From assembly GCF_001570725.1 (NCBI RefSeq), contig NZ_BCNV01000001.1, positions 1,240,001 through 1,304,000 on the forward strand: a stretch of 64,000 nucleotides of DNA, written 5' to 3'. This DNA is from Paenibacillus amylolyticus. GTDB lineage: Bacteria > Bacillota > Bacilli > Paenibacillales > Paenibacillaceae. The notes beneath the pieces were generated by a model, which searched no databases, was not told the origin of the DNA, and worked only from the letters and a program-made list of their open reading frames with translations. Positions 8,455-16,265 of this stretch are shown here, piece by piece (position 1 is the stretch's first letter; each line of letters begins with the position of its first letter). The position numbers were made by a program, and so were the translations under genes.

Positions 8455-9012
8455 ATGAAAGCACTGATTGTCATTGATTTCACGAAGGATTTTGTGACAG
8501 GTTCTTTGCCTGTAGGTCAGCCGGCAGTAGAGATCGACGAGACGATTGCAGCTGTAACCGAGGCCTATTGTAAGAACAAACATGAGGTAATCATGGCTGT
8601 GGATCTACACGAAGAGAATGATCCGTATCATCCGGAGACTGTGCTTTTCCCACCTCATAACATCCGAAATACAGAGGGAAGACAGCTCTACGGTCGTCTT
8701 GCCCAAGTGATGGAGGAACGAAAAACCGATATTCGGTGGATGGATAAGACGAGATACAGCGCATTCTGTGGAACAGATTTGGAACTCAGACTGCGTGCAC
8801 GTGGCATTACAGATATTGCACTCATTGGGGTATGTACGGATATTTGTGTATTGCATACGGCAGTGGATGCTTACAATAAAGGTTTTCATATTACGGTATA
8901 TGAAGATGCTGTTGCCAGCTTCAATCCGACAGGGCATGAGTGGGCACTTGAGCATTTTCGTTCCAGCCTAGGTGCTTCGGTGGTTAAGGCAAGCGAGACG
9001 GTCCTGGCGTGA
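8455..9012 (+). CDS. pncA: Isochorismatase-family cysteine hydrolase, probable nicotinamidase
   Basis: Predicted to deamidate nicotinamide to nicotinate. The 185-residue protein keeps the catalytic triad: D8 (VIDFTKDF), K98 (WMDKTRYS) and C131 (GVCTDICV). It also keeps metal ligands typical of nicotinamidases (D50 and H52 in VDLHE, H68). The ATG at 8455 has GGGAG upstream; an upstream in-frame ATG would lack a ribosome binding site. It lies between an NrtR-like gene and nicotinate phosphoribosyltransferase, so PncA function is well supported. Isochorismatase-type activity on another substrate is the alternative. Confidence 0.85.
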   Translation: MKALIVIDFTKDFVTGSLPVGQPAVEIDETIAAVTEAYCKNKHEVIMAVDLHEENDPYHPETVLFPPHNIRNTEGRQLYGRLAQVMEERKTDIRWMDKTRYSAFCGTDLELRLRARGITDIALIGVCTDICVLHTAVDAYNKGFHITVYEDAVASFNPTGHEWALEHFRSSLGASVVKASETVLA

Positions 9013-9119
9013 TTTAATCCATAATCATGTTTGGTTGACCTAATGTTAGGAACCGGATGAATGTGGTGAATGATGTATAGAATTGTACGGGAGACTTGTT
9101 TGTGAATACGGATGAACAG

Positions 9120-9180
9120 AATCATGAAGAATAAGTCTCCATATGTTAACCCGTGTTCACAGGTTAAATCTGCGAGCACG
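9120..9180 (+). promoter_or_regulatory. Hairpins in the pncA-pncB gap
   Basis: The 194-base gap contains GGAGACTT...AAGTCTCC (arms at about 9089-9096 and 9132-9139) and TTAACCCGTG-TT-CACAGGTTAA near 9147-9168. Neither has a T run. They might set relative expression of pncB; the function is unknown. Confidence 0.3.
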
Positions 9181-9206
9181 AGCGGAAGTCAGAGAGGATG
9201 AGACAA

Positions 9207-10661
9207 ATGCAGACGACTAGCCTGGCTTTACATACGGATAAATATCAAATCAATATGATGTACGCCCATTGGGTGAATGGTACACACAAGCGGAAGGCGG
9301 TATTTGAAGCCTATTTCCGTAAGCTTCCGTTTGGCAACGGATATGCGGTATTTGCCGGATTGGAACGAATTGTGAACTATATCAGCCAGCTTCGTTTTAC
9401 GATGGACGACATCAAATTTTTATCCAAACAAGAGGAAAATTACGATCCGGTCTTTCTGGAAGAGTTGCTCCAGTTTTCATTTCAGGGGACAATTCATTCG
9501 ATGAAGGAAGGTGCAATTGTTTTCCCTGACGAACCGCTCATTCGGGTAGAAGGCTCCATTATGGAGACACAATTGGTGGAGACGGCGATACTTAACTTCA
9601 TGAATTATCAGACGTTGATCGCAACCAAGGCTTCGCGGATCAAACAGGTAGCACAGCAGGATACCTTACTCGAATTTGGTACACGGCGTGCACAGGAAGC
9701 GGATGCTGCCATCTGGGGCGCACGTGCTTCATATGTGGCAGGATTCCATGCAACGTCCAATATGCTGGCCGGAGAGCGCTTCGGGATACCAACAGCAGGT
9801 ACACATGCCCATTCCTGGGTACAAAGCTTTATGAGCGAGCAGGAAGCGTTTGACGTGTATGCCAAAGTGTTGCCTGATCAGGTTACCCTGCTGGTCGATA
9901 CCTTTGACACGTTGAACAGTGGTGTACCTCACGCCATCAAGACAGCCAAGAAGCTGGAGAGCCAAGGCAAAAAGATGAATGCGATTCGTCTGGATAGTGG
10001 TGACCTTGCGTACTTGTCGATTCAGGCACGTCAGATGCTGGATGAGGCTGGCTTGGATTATGTGAAAATTGTAGCATCCAATGATTTGGATGAGAATACG
10101 ATTTTCAACCTTAAAGCTCAAGGAGCGCGGATTGATACATGGGGAGTCGGCACACAACTGATTACCGCCTCTGACCAACCATCTTTGGGTGGGGTATACA
10201 AATTGGTGGAACGTGAAGTGGATGGTGCTATGCTGCCTACGATCAAAATATCTGCCAATCCTGAAAAAGTGTCCACGCCAGGTAAAAAGGAAGTGTTCCG
10301 GATCATTGATCCGAAGCATGGCAAGGCGATCGCAGATTATATCTGCTATCCAGAGGAAGAACAGCCGCTACAGGGCGGACCGCTCAAGCTGTTCAACCCG
10401 CTACACCCTTATCTGAAAAAGACCGTTACCCGCTACGAAGCGGTAAATATGCTGGAGCCGATCTTTGTGAACGGACGCAAGGTGTATGAGCTGCCTAATT
10501 TGGATGAGATTCGGGCGTACCATAAGGAACAGATGAACCTCTTCTGGCCTGAATACCAACGGAAGCTCAACCCCGAGATCTATCGTGTGAACATTAGCCC
10601 TGCGGCATGGAATATGAAGCAGAAGCTCATTGCGGAACATGTGAAGTCCACAGAGGAATGA
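9207..10661 (+). CDS. pncB: Nicotinate phosphoribosyltransferase
   Basis: Makes nicotinate mononucleotide from nicotinate, PRPP and ATP in the Preiss-Handler NAD salvage route. About 484 residues, in the family range. Typical segments: LHTDKYQINMMYAHW at the N-terminus, EFGTRRAQEADAA, GTHAHSWVQSF (histidine that is phosphorylated in this family), IRLDSGDLAYLS and VASNDLDE. An ATG at 9198 abuts the AGAGAGG site, so the ATG at 9207, nine bases after it, is the better start. It completes the operon with the Nudix regulator and nicotinamidase and ends in a strong terminator. Confidence 0.95.
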   Translation: MQTTSLALHTDKYQINMMYAHWVNGTHKRKAVFEAYFRKLPFGNGYAVFAGLERIVNYISQLRFTMDDIKFLSKQEENYDPVFLEELLQFSFQGTIHSMKEGAIVFPDEPLIRVEGSIMETQLVETAILNFMNYQTLIATKASRIKQVAQQDTLLEFGTRRAQEADAAIWGARASYVAGFHATSNMLAGERFGIPTAGTHAHSWVQSFMSEQEAFDVYAKVLPDQVTLLVDTFDTLNSGVPHAIKTAKKLESQGKKMNAIRLDSGDLAYLSIQARQMLDEAGLDYVKIVASNDLDENTIFNLKAQGARIDTWGVGTQLITASDQPSLGGVYKLVEREVDGAMLPTIKISANPEKVSTPGKKEVFRIIDPKHGKAIADYICYPEEEQPLQGGPLKLFNPLHPYLKKTVTRYEAVNMLEPIFVNGRKVYELPNLDEIRAYHKEQMNLFWPEYQRKLNPEIYRVNISPAAWNMKQKLIAEHVKSTEE

Positions 10662-10683
10662 TCTACACATAAGAATTACAGAG

Positions 10684-10721
10684 AGGCATAACCAGTGGAG
10701 AATACTGGCTTATGCCTTTTT
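10684..10721 (+). terminator. Intrinsic terminator after pncB
   Basis: Stem AGGCATAACCAGT / ACTGGCTTATGCCT with one bulge, followed by TTTT; 22 bases after the stop. Confidence 0.85.
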
Positions 10722-11025
10722 AGTATGATCCAGATGATGCGGATCAGAAATGTAAGAAATCTCATGGACAGACTGCCAAGGTAACAGGCTATACTGGAAT
10801 TTGGCTTGTTCAGTTCGAGAGTTTGTTCAAGAAAGAACTTTTTGAACACGCATTTACAGGGGAAATGCAGTAATTATTTCTCGGGAAAGCGCAGGAGACG
10901 CCAAATCTTGCATCTTTCGGAGTGTTGCTTCGACATATTAGGGCGGCTCCTTCCGTACCGATTGAATATCTGGCATTGTTTCAATCCCATAGTTGCCGGG
11001 GATGAGAGTAAGAGGAGGTGCAGAC
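10722..11025. other. Gene-free stretch, structured
   Basis: No supported gene. It contains GCATTT-acagggg-AAATGC (about 10851-10869) and a palindromic patch, TTCAAGAAAGAACTTTTTGAA, near 10825-10850. The end of that patch, CTTTTTGAACAC, resembles the terminal repeats of the elements at 45111 and 58672, so this may be a decayed remnant. Confidence 0.3.
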
Positions 11026-11679
11026 ATGAGATGGATATTAGGACTGGTCTGGATCGCTTTTATTGCCTATGCAGTGTTGTTGGCACCGGGGCAGTCAGCT
11101 GGAAGTGATCCTATATTCAAAGAACTGATCACACTGCAAAGCAAGGAGCCTTGGCTGCTTACTGTATTTTCGTGGTTAGGTATTTTCCCGGCAGTGTATG
11201 CTTGTATGCTGTTAAGAACATCTGTGAAAGAACGAGGTGGCCGTGTACCTGCTTGGCCTTTTGTCTTGTTTTCTTTTGGATTAGGTGCTTTTGCGCTGCT
11301 TCCCTATTATGCATGGTCATCATCTGGGAATAGAACATCGGGATACGCAAGCTTACATTTTGGTCGTCAGCGGGAGTTGGGAATTGGACGGGTAGCAGCC
11401 CATAAGCTGACGCATGTAGTCCTTCTGCTCTTAACGCTGGGGACAGCATTCTATGCCGTGACGCAAGGTCATCCGGATGTATTTATGGACGCGTTCAATC
11501 AATCTTCCTTTGTACATATCATGACGATTGATTTTGTACTGCTGAGTTTACTTTCCATGATTGCGATATGCAGAGATGCTAAAGCGAGTCGACGTTCACC
11601 AGCATGGGCAGTGACAGGCATTATCCCCATTGTGGGTCCACTAATCTATCTGTTGACGTTAAGGAGAGACAGAGCTTGA
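11026..11679 (+). CDS. Integral membrane protein of unknown function
   Basis: 217 residues with about six predicted membrane segments: near residues 2-18, 44-61, 76-96, 125-143, 157-178 and 192-210. No enzyme motif is visible. The start ATG at 11026 follows AGGAGGTG at 11012-11019; this rules out an ATG 33 bases upstream, which lies before the ribosome binding site. It is a single gene between a structured gap and the oxidoreductase, and I do not recognise the family with confidence. Confidence 0.75.
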   Translation: MRWILGLVWIAFIAYAVLLAPGQSAGSDPIFKELITLQSKEPWLLTVFSWLGIFPAVYACMLLRTSVKERGGRVPAWPFVLFSFGLGAFALLPYYAWSSSGNRTSGYASLHFGRQRELGIGRVAAHKLTHVVLLLLTLGTAFYAVTQGHPDVFMDAFNQSSFVHIMTIDFVLLSLLSMIAICRDAKASRRSPAWAVTGIIPIVGPLIYLLTLRRDRA

Positions 11680-11790
11680 TCATTAACATGAGGAAGAATC
11701 CATAGGTAAAGGTAGCCGTTAAGCCTGAATACGAACAATTCACGTGCTTAATGGAAAAATATATCAAAGTCGAAGAAGGAGTGGCTATCG

Positions 11791-12810
11791 ATGAAAAACC
11801 ATTTTAACGCATATGTTGTCCGTAAAGAAGAACAGGGCGGAGTGAAAGCTGCCATAGAGCAGTTGAAGAAGGAAGATCTGCCAAATGGAGATGTAACGGT
11901 ACAGGTGCAGTATTCCAGTGTCAATTATAAAGACGGACTCGCTACCCTTGAAAAGGGAGGTGTCGTTCGTGAATACCCGATGGTACCGGGCATCGATCTG
12001 GCAGGAACGGTGGAGGAATCGGTAAGCGGACGTTTTGCACCGGGAGATCGGGTGATCAGTACAGGATTTGAACCAGGCGTATCCCATTACGGAGGGTACA
12101 GCGAGTATGCCCGGCTACGCAGTGAATGGCTGGTGCCTCTGCCACCGGGTCTTAGTGAGAAAGAAGCCATGGCGATTGGAACCGCAGGATTTACGGCTGC
12201 ACTTTCGGTAGATGCGCTGTTACAGGCTGGAGTGACACCGGAGATGGGCAAGGTTCTGGTTACGGGTGCAACAGGTGGCGTTGGCAGTATGGCAGTTACG
12301 ATTCTGGCGAAGCTTGGTTTTGAAGTAACAGCCAGCACAGGCAAGAAGGAGCAGGAGGAGCCACTGCTTCGAAACTTGGGGGCTTCAGAGGTTATTACTC
12401 GTGAAGAAGCTGATACTCCAGCTAAAGGAGCCATGGGGAAACAGCTATGGGCGGGAGTTGTTGATCCAACAGGAGGCCCGGCACTCGCGGAGCGATTGAA
12501 ACAGATCCAATACGGAGGTGCGGTTGCGGTATCTGGTTTAACTGGAGGCACAGCTTTTGAATCGACGGTACTTCCATTTATTTTGCGTGGTATCCAGCTT
12601 ATTGGTATAGATTCTGTATATTGTCCGATGGAACGTCGAGAACGATTGTGGAAACTGCTTGGCGGAGAATGGAAACCGGAGCGCGCGTTGGAACTGGGAA
12701 TCCGTGAAATTTCCTTAGACCAGTTGCCTCATACGCTGGAGACGATACTCCAAGGTGGTGCAGTAGGTCGTACCGTGGTCCATACGATATCAGATCTGCC
12801 ATCCGCATAA
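11791..12810 (+). CDS. YhdH/YhfP-type quinone oxidoreductase (acrylyl-CoA reductase-like)
   Basis: Medium-chain, zinc-free NADPH-dependent reductase of 339 residues. Signature segments are SSVNYKDGLA, VPGIDLAGTV, GDRVISTGF, the NADP-binding VTGATGGVGSMA near residue 150, and VAVSGLTGG. This subfamily includes AcuI, which reduces acrylyl-CoA, and YhdH/YhfP with broad quinone or enone substrates. The exact substrate cannot be told. ATG at 11791 follows GAAGGAGTGGCTATCG. Apparently monocistronic. Confidence 0.9.
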   Translation: MKNHFNAYVVRKEEQGGVKAAIEQLKKEDLPNGDVTVQVQYSSVNYKDGLATLEKGGVVREYPMVPGIDLAGTVEESVSGRFAPGDRVISTGFEPGVSHYGGYSEYARLRSEWLVPLPPGLSEKEAMAIGTAGFTAALSVDALLQAGVTPEMGKVLVTGATGGVGSMAVTILAKLGFEVTASTGKKEQEEPLLRNLGASEVITREEADTPAKGAMGKQLWAGVVDPTGGPALAERLKQIQYGGAVAVSGLTGGTAFESTVLPFILRGIQLIGIDSVYCPMERRERLWKLLGGEWKPERALELGIREISLDQLPHTLETILQGGAVGRTVVHTISDLPSA

Positions 12811-12884
12811 GATTCTAAGTCCTTAGACATGCTAATTCTACCTGAATGGGTCACAGTACACGTGGCTGGAAAGGAAGGATTGGC

Positions 12885-13439
12885 ATGTGGTTTGGTAGAG
12901 AAGACCGAATTCTGGTTGGAAGAATAATCAAGTCGGTACTTGTAAGTGTAATGTTGATTGCGAGTGTCTGGTCCCTGGTAGCTTGTTCGGCATCATCCAT
13001 TGAGCAGGAGCGGAAGGTCTACACCCGCGAAGCGACAGATGAAGGAAATATGCGAGCACAGAGTCAAGGACACGGATTAAACGGTGAATTGGTGAGTGAG
13101 ATCAGTAAGAGTTTCGAAGCAAAAGGCATTAAGCTGATGAATAACATGTCTGCCGATGACGATCATGGTGGGATCTCTTATATGTACTTGTTGAATGGAA
13201 GCGGCAGACACATCGTGAAAGTCCATATTTTCGGTAGTAAGGCAGCACGGGTTGCTGGGATGAAACAAATGTACAGTGAGAATGGTGATGAGGCTGTCTT
13301 GGAGAAGGTGCTTGGCCGAACAACGATTCGCAGCAAAGGTTACGTTTCACTGGTGTATACGGCTTCTGGTGGGGAAAAGGACGAGTATGAGCCGGATGTT
13401 TTGCAGGTGTTCCAACATGTGCTTGAGCAATTAAGGTAA
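12885..13439 (+). CDS. Putative lipoprotein, unknown function
   Basis: 184 residues with a hydrophobic N-terminal segment ending in the lipobox SLVAC (cysteine at about residue 34), so the mature protein is likely anchored outside the membrane. The rest is hydrophilic, with SYMYLLNGSGRHIVKVHIF and a C-terminal helical end. The ATG at 12885 is preferred because AAGGAAGG lies at 12871-12878; an in-frame ATG at 12846 has no ribosome binding site. No recognised domain. The bidirectional terminator after it is shared with moaB. Confidence 0.72.
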   Translation: MWFGREDRILVGRIIKSVLVSVMLIASVWSLVACSASSIEQERKVYTREATDEGNMRAQSQGHGLNGELVSEISKSFEAKGIKLMNNMSADDDHGGISYMYLLNGSGRHIVKVHIFGSKAARVAGMKQMYSENGDEAVLEKVLGRTTIRSKGYVSLVYTASGGEKDEYEPDVLQVFQHVLEQLR

Positions 13440-13495
13440 GAGGAGAGGGGAGCACCAACCTTTCAATTCGTATCGTACAGCTGAAAATAAACCCG

Positions 13496-13526
13496 AAAAA
13501 CCCGTCTGATTTTTCAGACGGGTTTA
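13496..13526. terminator. Bidirectional terminator between lipoprotein gene and moaB
   Basis: Perfect stem AACCCGTCTGA / TCAGACGGGTT with flanking A and T runs. For moaB (minus strand) the last codons and the stop codon form the 5' arm of the hairpin. Confidence 0.85.
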
Positions 13527-14032
13527 TATATTTCACGCATGACATGCCGTAGCTCAGGCAAAATTAGTTTTTCCATAGCCAATTTGACAGCTCCTTTGGA
13601 GCCTGGCATGGAGAAGACGGCTGTGCGTCCAATCGTTCCGGCGACGGCTCTGCTCAGGATGGCAGCGGAACCGATATCTTCGGTGTAACTGAGAAAACGA
13701 AAGATTTCACCGAAGCCCGGCAGTTCCTTGTCGAGCAGTGAGGACACCGCTTCGTAGGTTGTATCTCGGGGGGCAATCCCTGTTCCGCCACTGAGCAGAA
13801 CGGCTTCGATATCATCACGAACGGCTGCATCTTGCAGGATGCTTCGAATGTTCTCCGTTTCATCTGGCGTAATGATGTATTCAACAATCTGATAACCTGC
13901 TTCATTCAGAAGCTGATGCATGAGCTGGCCGCTGGTATCGGTGTCTTTGGTGCGCGTGTCCGATACCGTTACAATCATGCACGATACCGTGTCCGGAGCT
14001 TCCTGGCGATGTTGTTCCACTGAATTGGTCAT
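13514..14032 (-). CDS. moaB: Molybdenum cofactor biosynthesis protein MoaB
   Basis: MoaB/MogA-family protein acting on molybdopterin (adenylylation) during molybdenum cofactor synthesis; 172 residues. Typical motifs are VTVSDTRT, DTSG, VLLSGGTGIAPRDTTYEAV and FSMPGSKGAVKLAM. The start ATG (14030-14032) follows GAAGGAGGAAG on the minus strand; a longer frame upstream has no ribosome binding site near its start. It is the only minus-strand gene in this part of the window, and no other molybdopterin genes are nearby. Confidence 0.93.
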   Translation of the reverse strand: MTNSVEQHRQEAPDTVSCMIVTVSDTRTKDTDTSGQLMHQLLNEAGYQIVEYIITPDETENIRSILQDAAVRDDIEAVLLSGGTGIAPRDTTYEAVSSLLDKELPGFGEIFRFLSYTEDIGSAAILSRAVAGTIGRTAVFSMPGSKGAVKLAMEKLILPELRHVMREIYKPV

Positions 14033-14201
14033 GAAACTTCCTCCTTCAATCAACATGTCCTCATAGCATAGACCATCCGTTAGAATCAGGCAATGTACTG
14101 GGGAAGAGTTGAACGTTATTGCACAACGAATGCAGGTGGTGTACACTCGCTAGATATAGATAGACTAGGTTACAAGAGGATAATCAGAGAGGTGTTTAAG
14201 C

Positions 14202-15326
14202 ATGAACGAAACGATTTTAAAAGAAAAATCCATACCTGTATATATACTGTCAGGCTTTTTGGGAAGTGGCAAAACAACACTGCTTGTTCAGTTGATCGAA
14301 CATTGGCAACAGCAGGGATTGCGTCCCGCAGTAGTGATGAATGAGTTGGGCGAAGTTAATCTGGATGGTCAGATTGTGGATTCCACCGTTCCGATGACAG
14401 AGATGTTAGGTGGATGTATCTGTTGTACCGTACGTGGCGACTTGGGATTGCAGCTTGCTGAACTTGTACAGGAGGAATCCCCTGATGTGATCATCATAGA
14501 AGCAACGGGTGCGGCAAATCCAATGGAAATTTTGGATGCGGTCACCGAGACTTCACTCTACATGCGATTGGAATTGAAAAGCCTCATTACCGTTGTGGAT
14601 GCAGCGCATCTATCTGGATTGTACCAGGAGCAGAGGGGGCAGACCTTCAAATTGATGCAGGAGCAGATTCGTTGTGCGTCTGTGCTTCTCTTGAACAAAA
14701 CAGATCGGGTGAGTGTACAGGAACTGCAAGATTTGGAGCAGCTTTTGGCAAAATGGAATGGCTTCGCACCTGTAATACCTACGGTCAAATGTGCGGTGGA
14801 GATGGATCTGTTGCTTCGCAGCGGGGCAGACGTGCACGTCCATGATTCAGCCTCTGAAGCAGGTAAGCATGCTCACCAAGAGCATCATGTTCATACGGAA
14901 GCCTGTGGCGTACATGGATGCAGTCATGGACATGAACATACACATCATACAGTCCAAGGCGATGCTACGAATACTGACGGATCTCATAGCCATAGCCATG
15001 TCCATGAACACGCTCATGAGCATTCCGCTCCTCATGCATCACACGAACATGTCATGGTGTATACGCATTATTTCAGTCATCCGGTGAATAGCGAAGCATT
15101 TGAACAGTTTGTATCAGCTTTGCCACGAGACGTGTATCGAGCGAAAGGTATTTTATCGTTTAGTGACACGGCGAGCCGCTTCTGGTTCCAGTATGCTTAC
15201 CGTGAATCGGATTATATGAAGATCACACCTCAGGGAGATGTCCCTAATGTTGCTGTGTTCATAGGTGAACATTTTGACCAAACTGTCATTCGTGACCAAT
15301 TATTGGAATTGGAAGCGATAAAGTAG
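14202..15326 (+). CDS. CobW/COG0523-family GTPase with His-rich linker
   Basis: G3E-family metallochaperone GTPase of 374 residues, in the cytoplasm. Walker A GFLGSGKTT is at residues 18-26, the metal-binding CxCC motif GCICC at 71-75, NKTD near 165, and a CobW C-terminal domain follows residue 285. Between them lies a histidine-rich stretch of about 75 residues (around 210-285) with repeated HEH, HSH and HEHAHEH groups, a probable zinc/cobalt/nickel store or sensor. The next gene encodes a Cys-rich copper-storage-type protein, suggesting a small metal-handling locus. I see no clear Zur box upstream. Metal specificity is unknown. Confidence 0.9.
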   Translation: MNETILKEKSIPVYILSGFLGSGKTTLLVQLIEHWQQQGLRPAVVMNELGEVNLDGQIVDSTVPMTEMLGGCICCTVRGDLGLQLAELVQEESPDVIIIEATGAANPMEILDAVTETSLYMRLELKSLITVVDAAHLSGLYQEQRGQTFKLMQEQIRCASVLLLNKTDRVSVQELQDLEQLLAKWNGFAPVIPTVKCAVEMDLLLRSGADVHVHDSASEAGKHAHQEHHVHTEACGVHGCSHGHEHTHHTVQGDATNTDGSHSHSHVHEHAHEHSAPHASHEHVMVYTHYFSHPVNSEAFEQFVSALPRDVYRAKGILSFSDTASRFWFQYAYRESDYMKITPQGDVPNVAVFIGEHFDQTVIRDQLLELEAIK

Positions 15327-15399
15327 GCTAGATGATTCAATGTTCCTCCGTACTGGGTATTAAGAAGCATAGCAAACTTTGCCTGGGAGGTAACTTTAA

Positions 15400-15735
15400 A
15401 TGACACAACAACAATATCAACAATGTATCGATGCTTGCCTGGAGTGCATGAATGCTTGCAACGTATGTTACATATCGAGTCTGAAAGAATATGATCTGGC
15501 GATGCTGCGTGATTGCATTCGTTTGAATCGGGAATGTGCGGAGATTTGCAGTTTTGCTGCACAAGCGATGACGCGTGGAAGTGATTTCATTGCCGAAATA
15601 TGCGAATTGTGTGTGAAAGCTTGTGAAGCTTGCGCCGCAGAGTGTGGTAAACACCAGCATGATCACTGTCAAGCATGTGCAGAGGCTTGCCGCAGATGTG
15701 CAGAAGCTTGCCGCTTGATGGCAGCAGTAGCGTAA
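15400..15735 (+). CDS. Four-helix-bundle copper-binding protein (Csp3/YhjQ-like)
   Basis: Cytosolic Cys-rich protein of 111 residues. Cysteines are spaced along amphipathic helices (C9, C13, C16, C20, C23 in the first helix; CELCVKACEACAAEC and CQACAEACRRCAEAC later), the pattern of Csp copper-storage proteins that hold many Cu(I) ions inside a four-helix bundle. The HQHDHC stretch adds histidines. RBS GGGAGGT at 15387. It lies downstream of the CobW gene and is closed by a large terminator. Confidence 0.85.
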   Translation: MTQQQYQQCIDACLECMNACNVCYISSLKEYDLAMLRDCIRLNRECAEICSFAAQAMTRGSDFIAEICELCVKACEACAAECGKHQHDHCQACAEACRRCAEACRLMAAVA

Positions 15736-15779
15736 ATATCATTTCTCTGGAATATATAATTAAACGGATAATATGTTGG

Positions 15780-15852
15780 TCCCCTAAGGGAAGCAGCGAA
15801 CACAGGCATCTGAGACGATGTGCCTATGTGTTGCCTTCAGTAGGGGATTTTT
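15780..15852 (+). terminator. Long-stem terminator after the copper-binding gene
   Basis: Outer stem TCCCCTA / TAGGGGA, middle GAAG / CTTC and inner AACACA-GGCA / TGCC-TATGTGTT form one long hairpin ending in TTTTT. Confidence 0.75.
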
Positions 15853-15904
15853 AATGCGGGTTGCCAAGTCTGATCATGGTATGTATAATGATGGCAATGA
15901 ATTG

Positions 15905-16221
15905 AAACGAAGAATATCAATGATCGGGAGAGTAGCCAGATCCATACATGACAGCGAGCCGGGAGAGGTGGAAGCCGGTATGATATGACCTGAGTGAACC
16001 GCACCCGTGAGATGGTTATCCGAAAAGATGTATGTATCCCGATTGGGATAGGCCATATCTGTCTGAGGGTAACCCGGCTTGCGACCGTTATACGCATCGA
16101 GCGGAACTGGTTTTACTGGTATGCATCTTGATGCATATTAGGAGTAGCTGTTCACCTAGAGTGGTACCGCGGGAACTGTTAATTCAGCTCTCGTCTCTTA
16201 TGTAGAGACGAGAGCTTTTTT
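15905..16221 (+). promoter_or_regulatory. T-box leader of argS
   Basis: tRNA-sensing riboswitch upstream of arginyl-tRNA synthetase. Stem I is visible from about 15918 (ATCGGGAGAGTA) to its 3' strand TCCCGAT near 16037, with the distal AGCCGGGAGAGGTGGAAGCC loop region at 15955-15975. The conserved T-box AGAGTGGTACCGCGGG lies at 16158-16173 and the terminator AGCTCTCGTCTCT / AGAGACGAGAGCT plus six Ts at 16186-16221. Uncharged tRNA-Arg should stabilise the antiterminator. I could not assign the specifier codon with confidence; an AGA in the 3' side of stem I is a candidate. Confidence 0.92.
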
Positions 16222-16265
16222 GTGTTTATTTTCAGCCAATAATGAATGGATTAGGAGTGTTCAAC

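Noticed and set aside
10806..11108. 100-codon frame before the membrane protein
   Set aside because: Starts inside a palindromic patch, overlaps the real gene out of frame and lacks a ribosome binding site.
14791..15087. Plus-strand frame with Met/His-rich product inside the CobW gene
   Set aside because: It is a shifted reading of the His-rich linker of the GTPase; no ribosome binding site, and the CobW frame is clearly the coding one.
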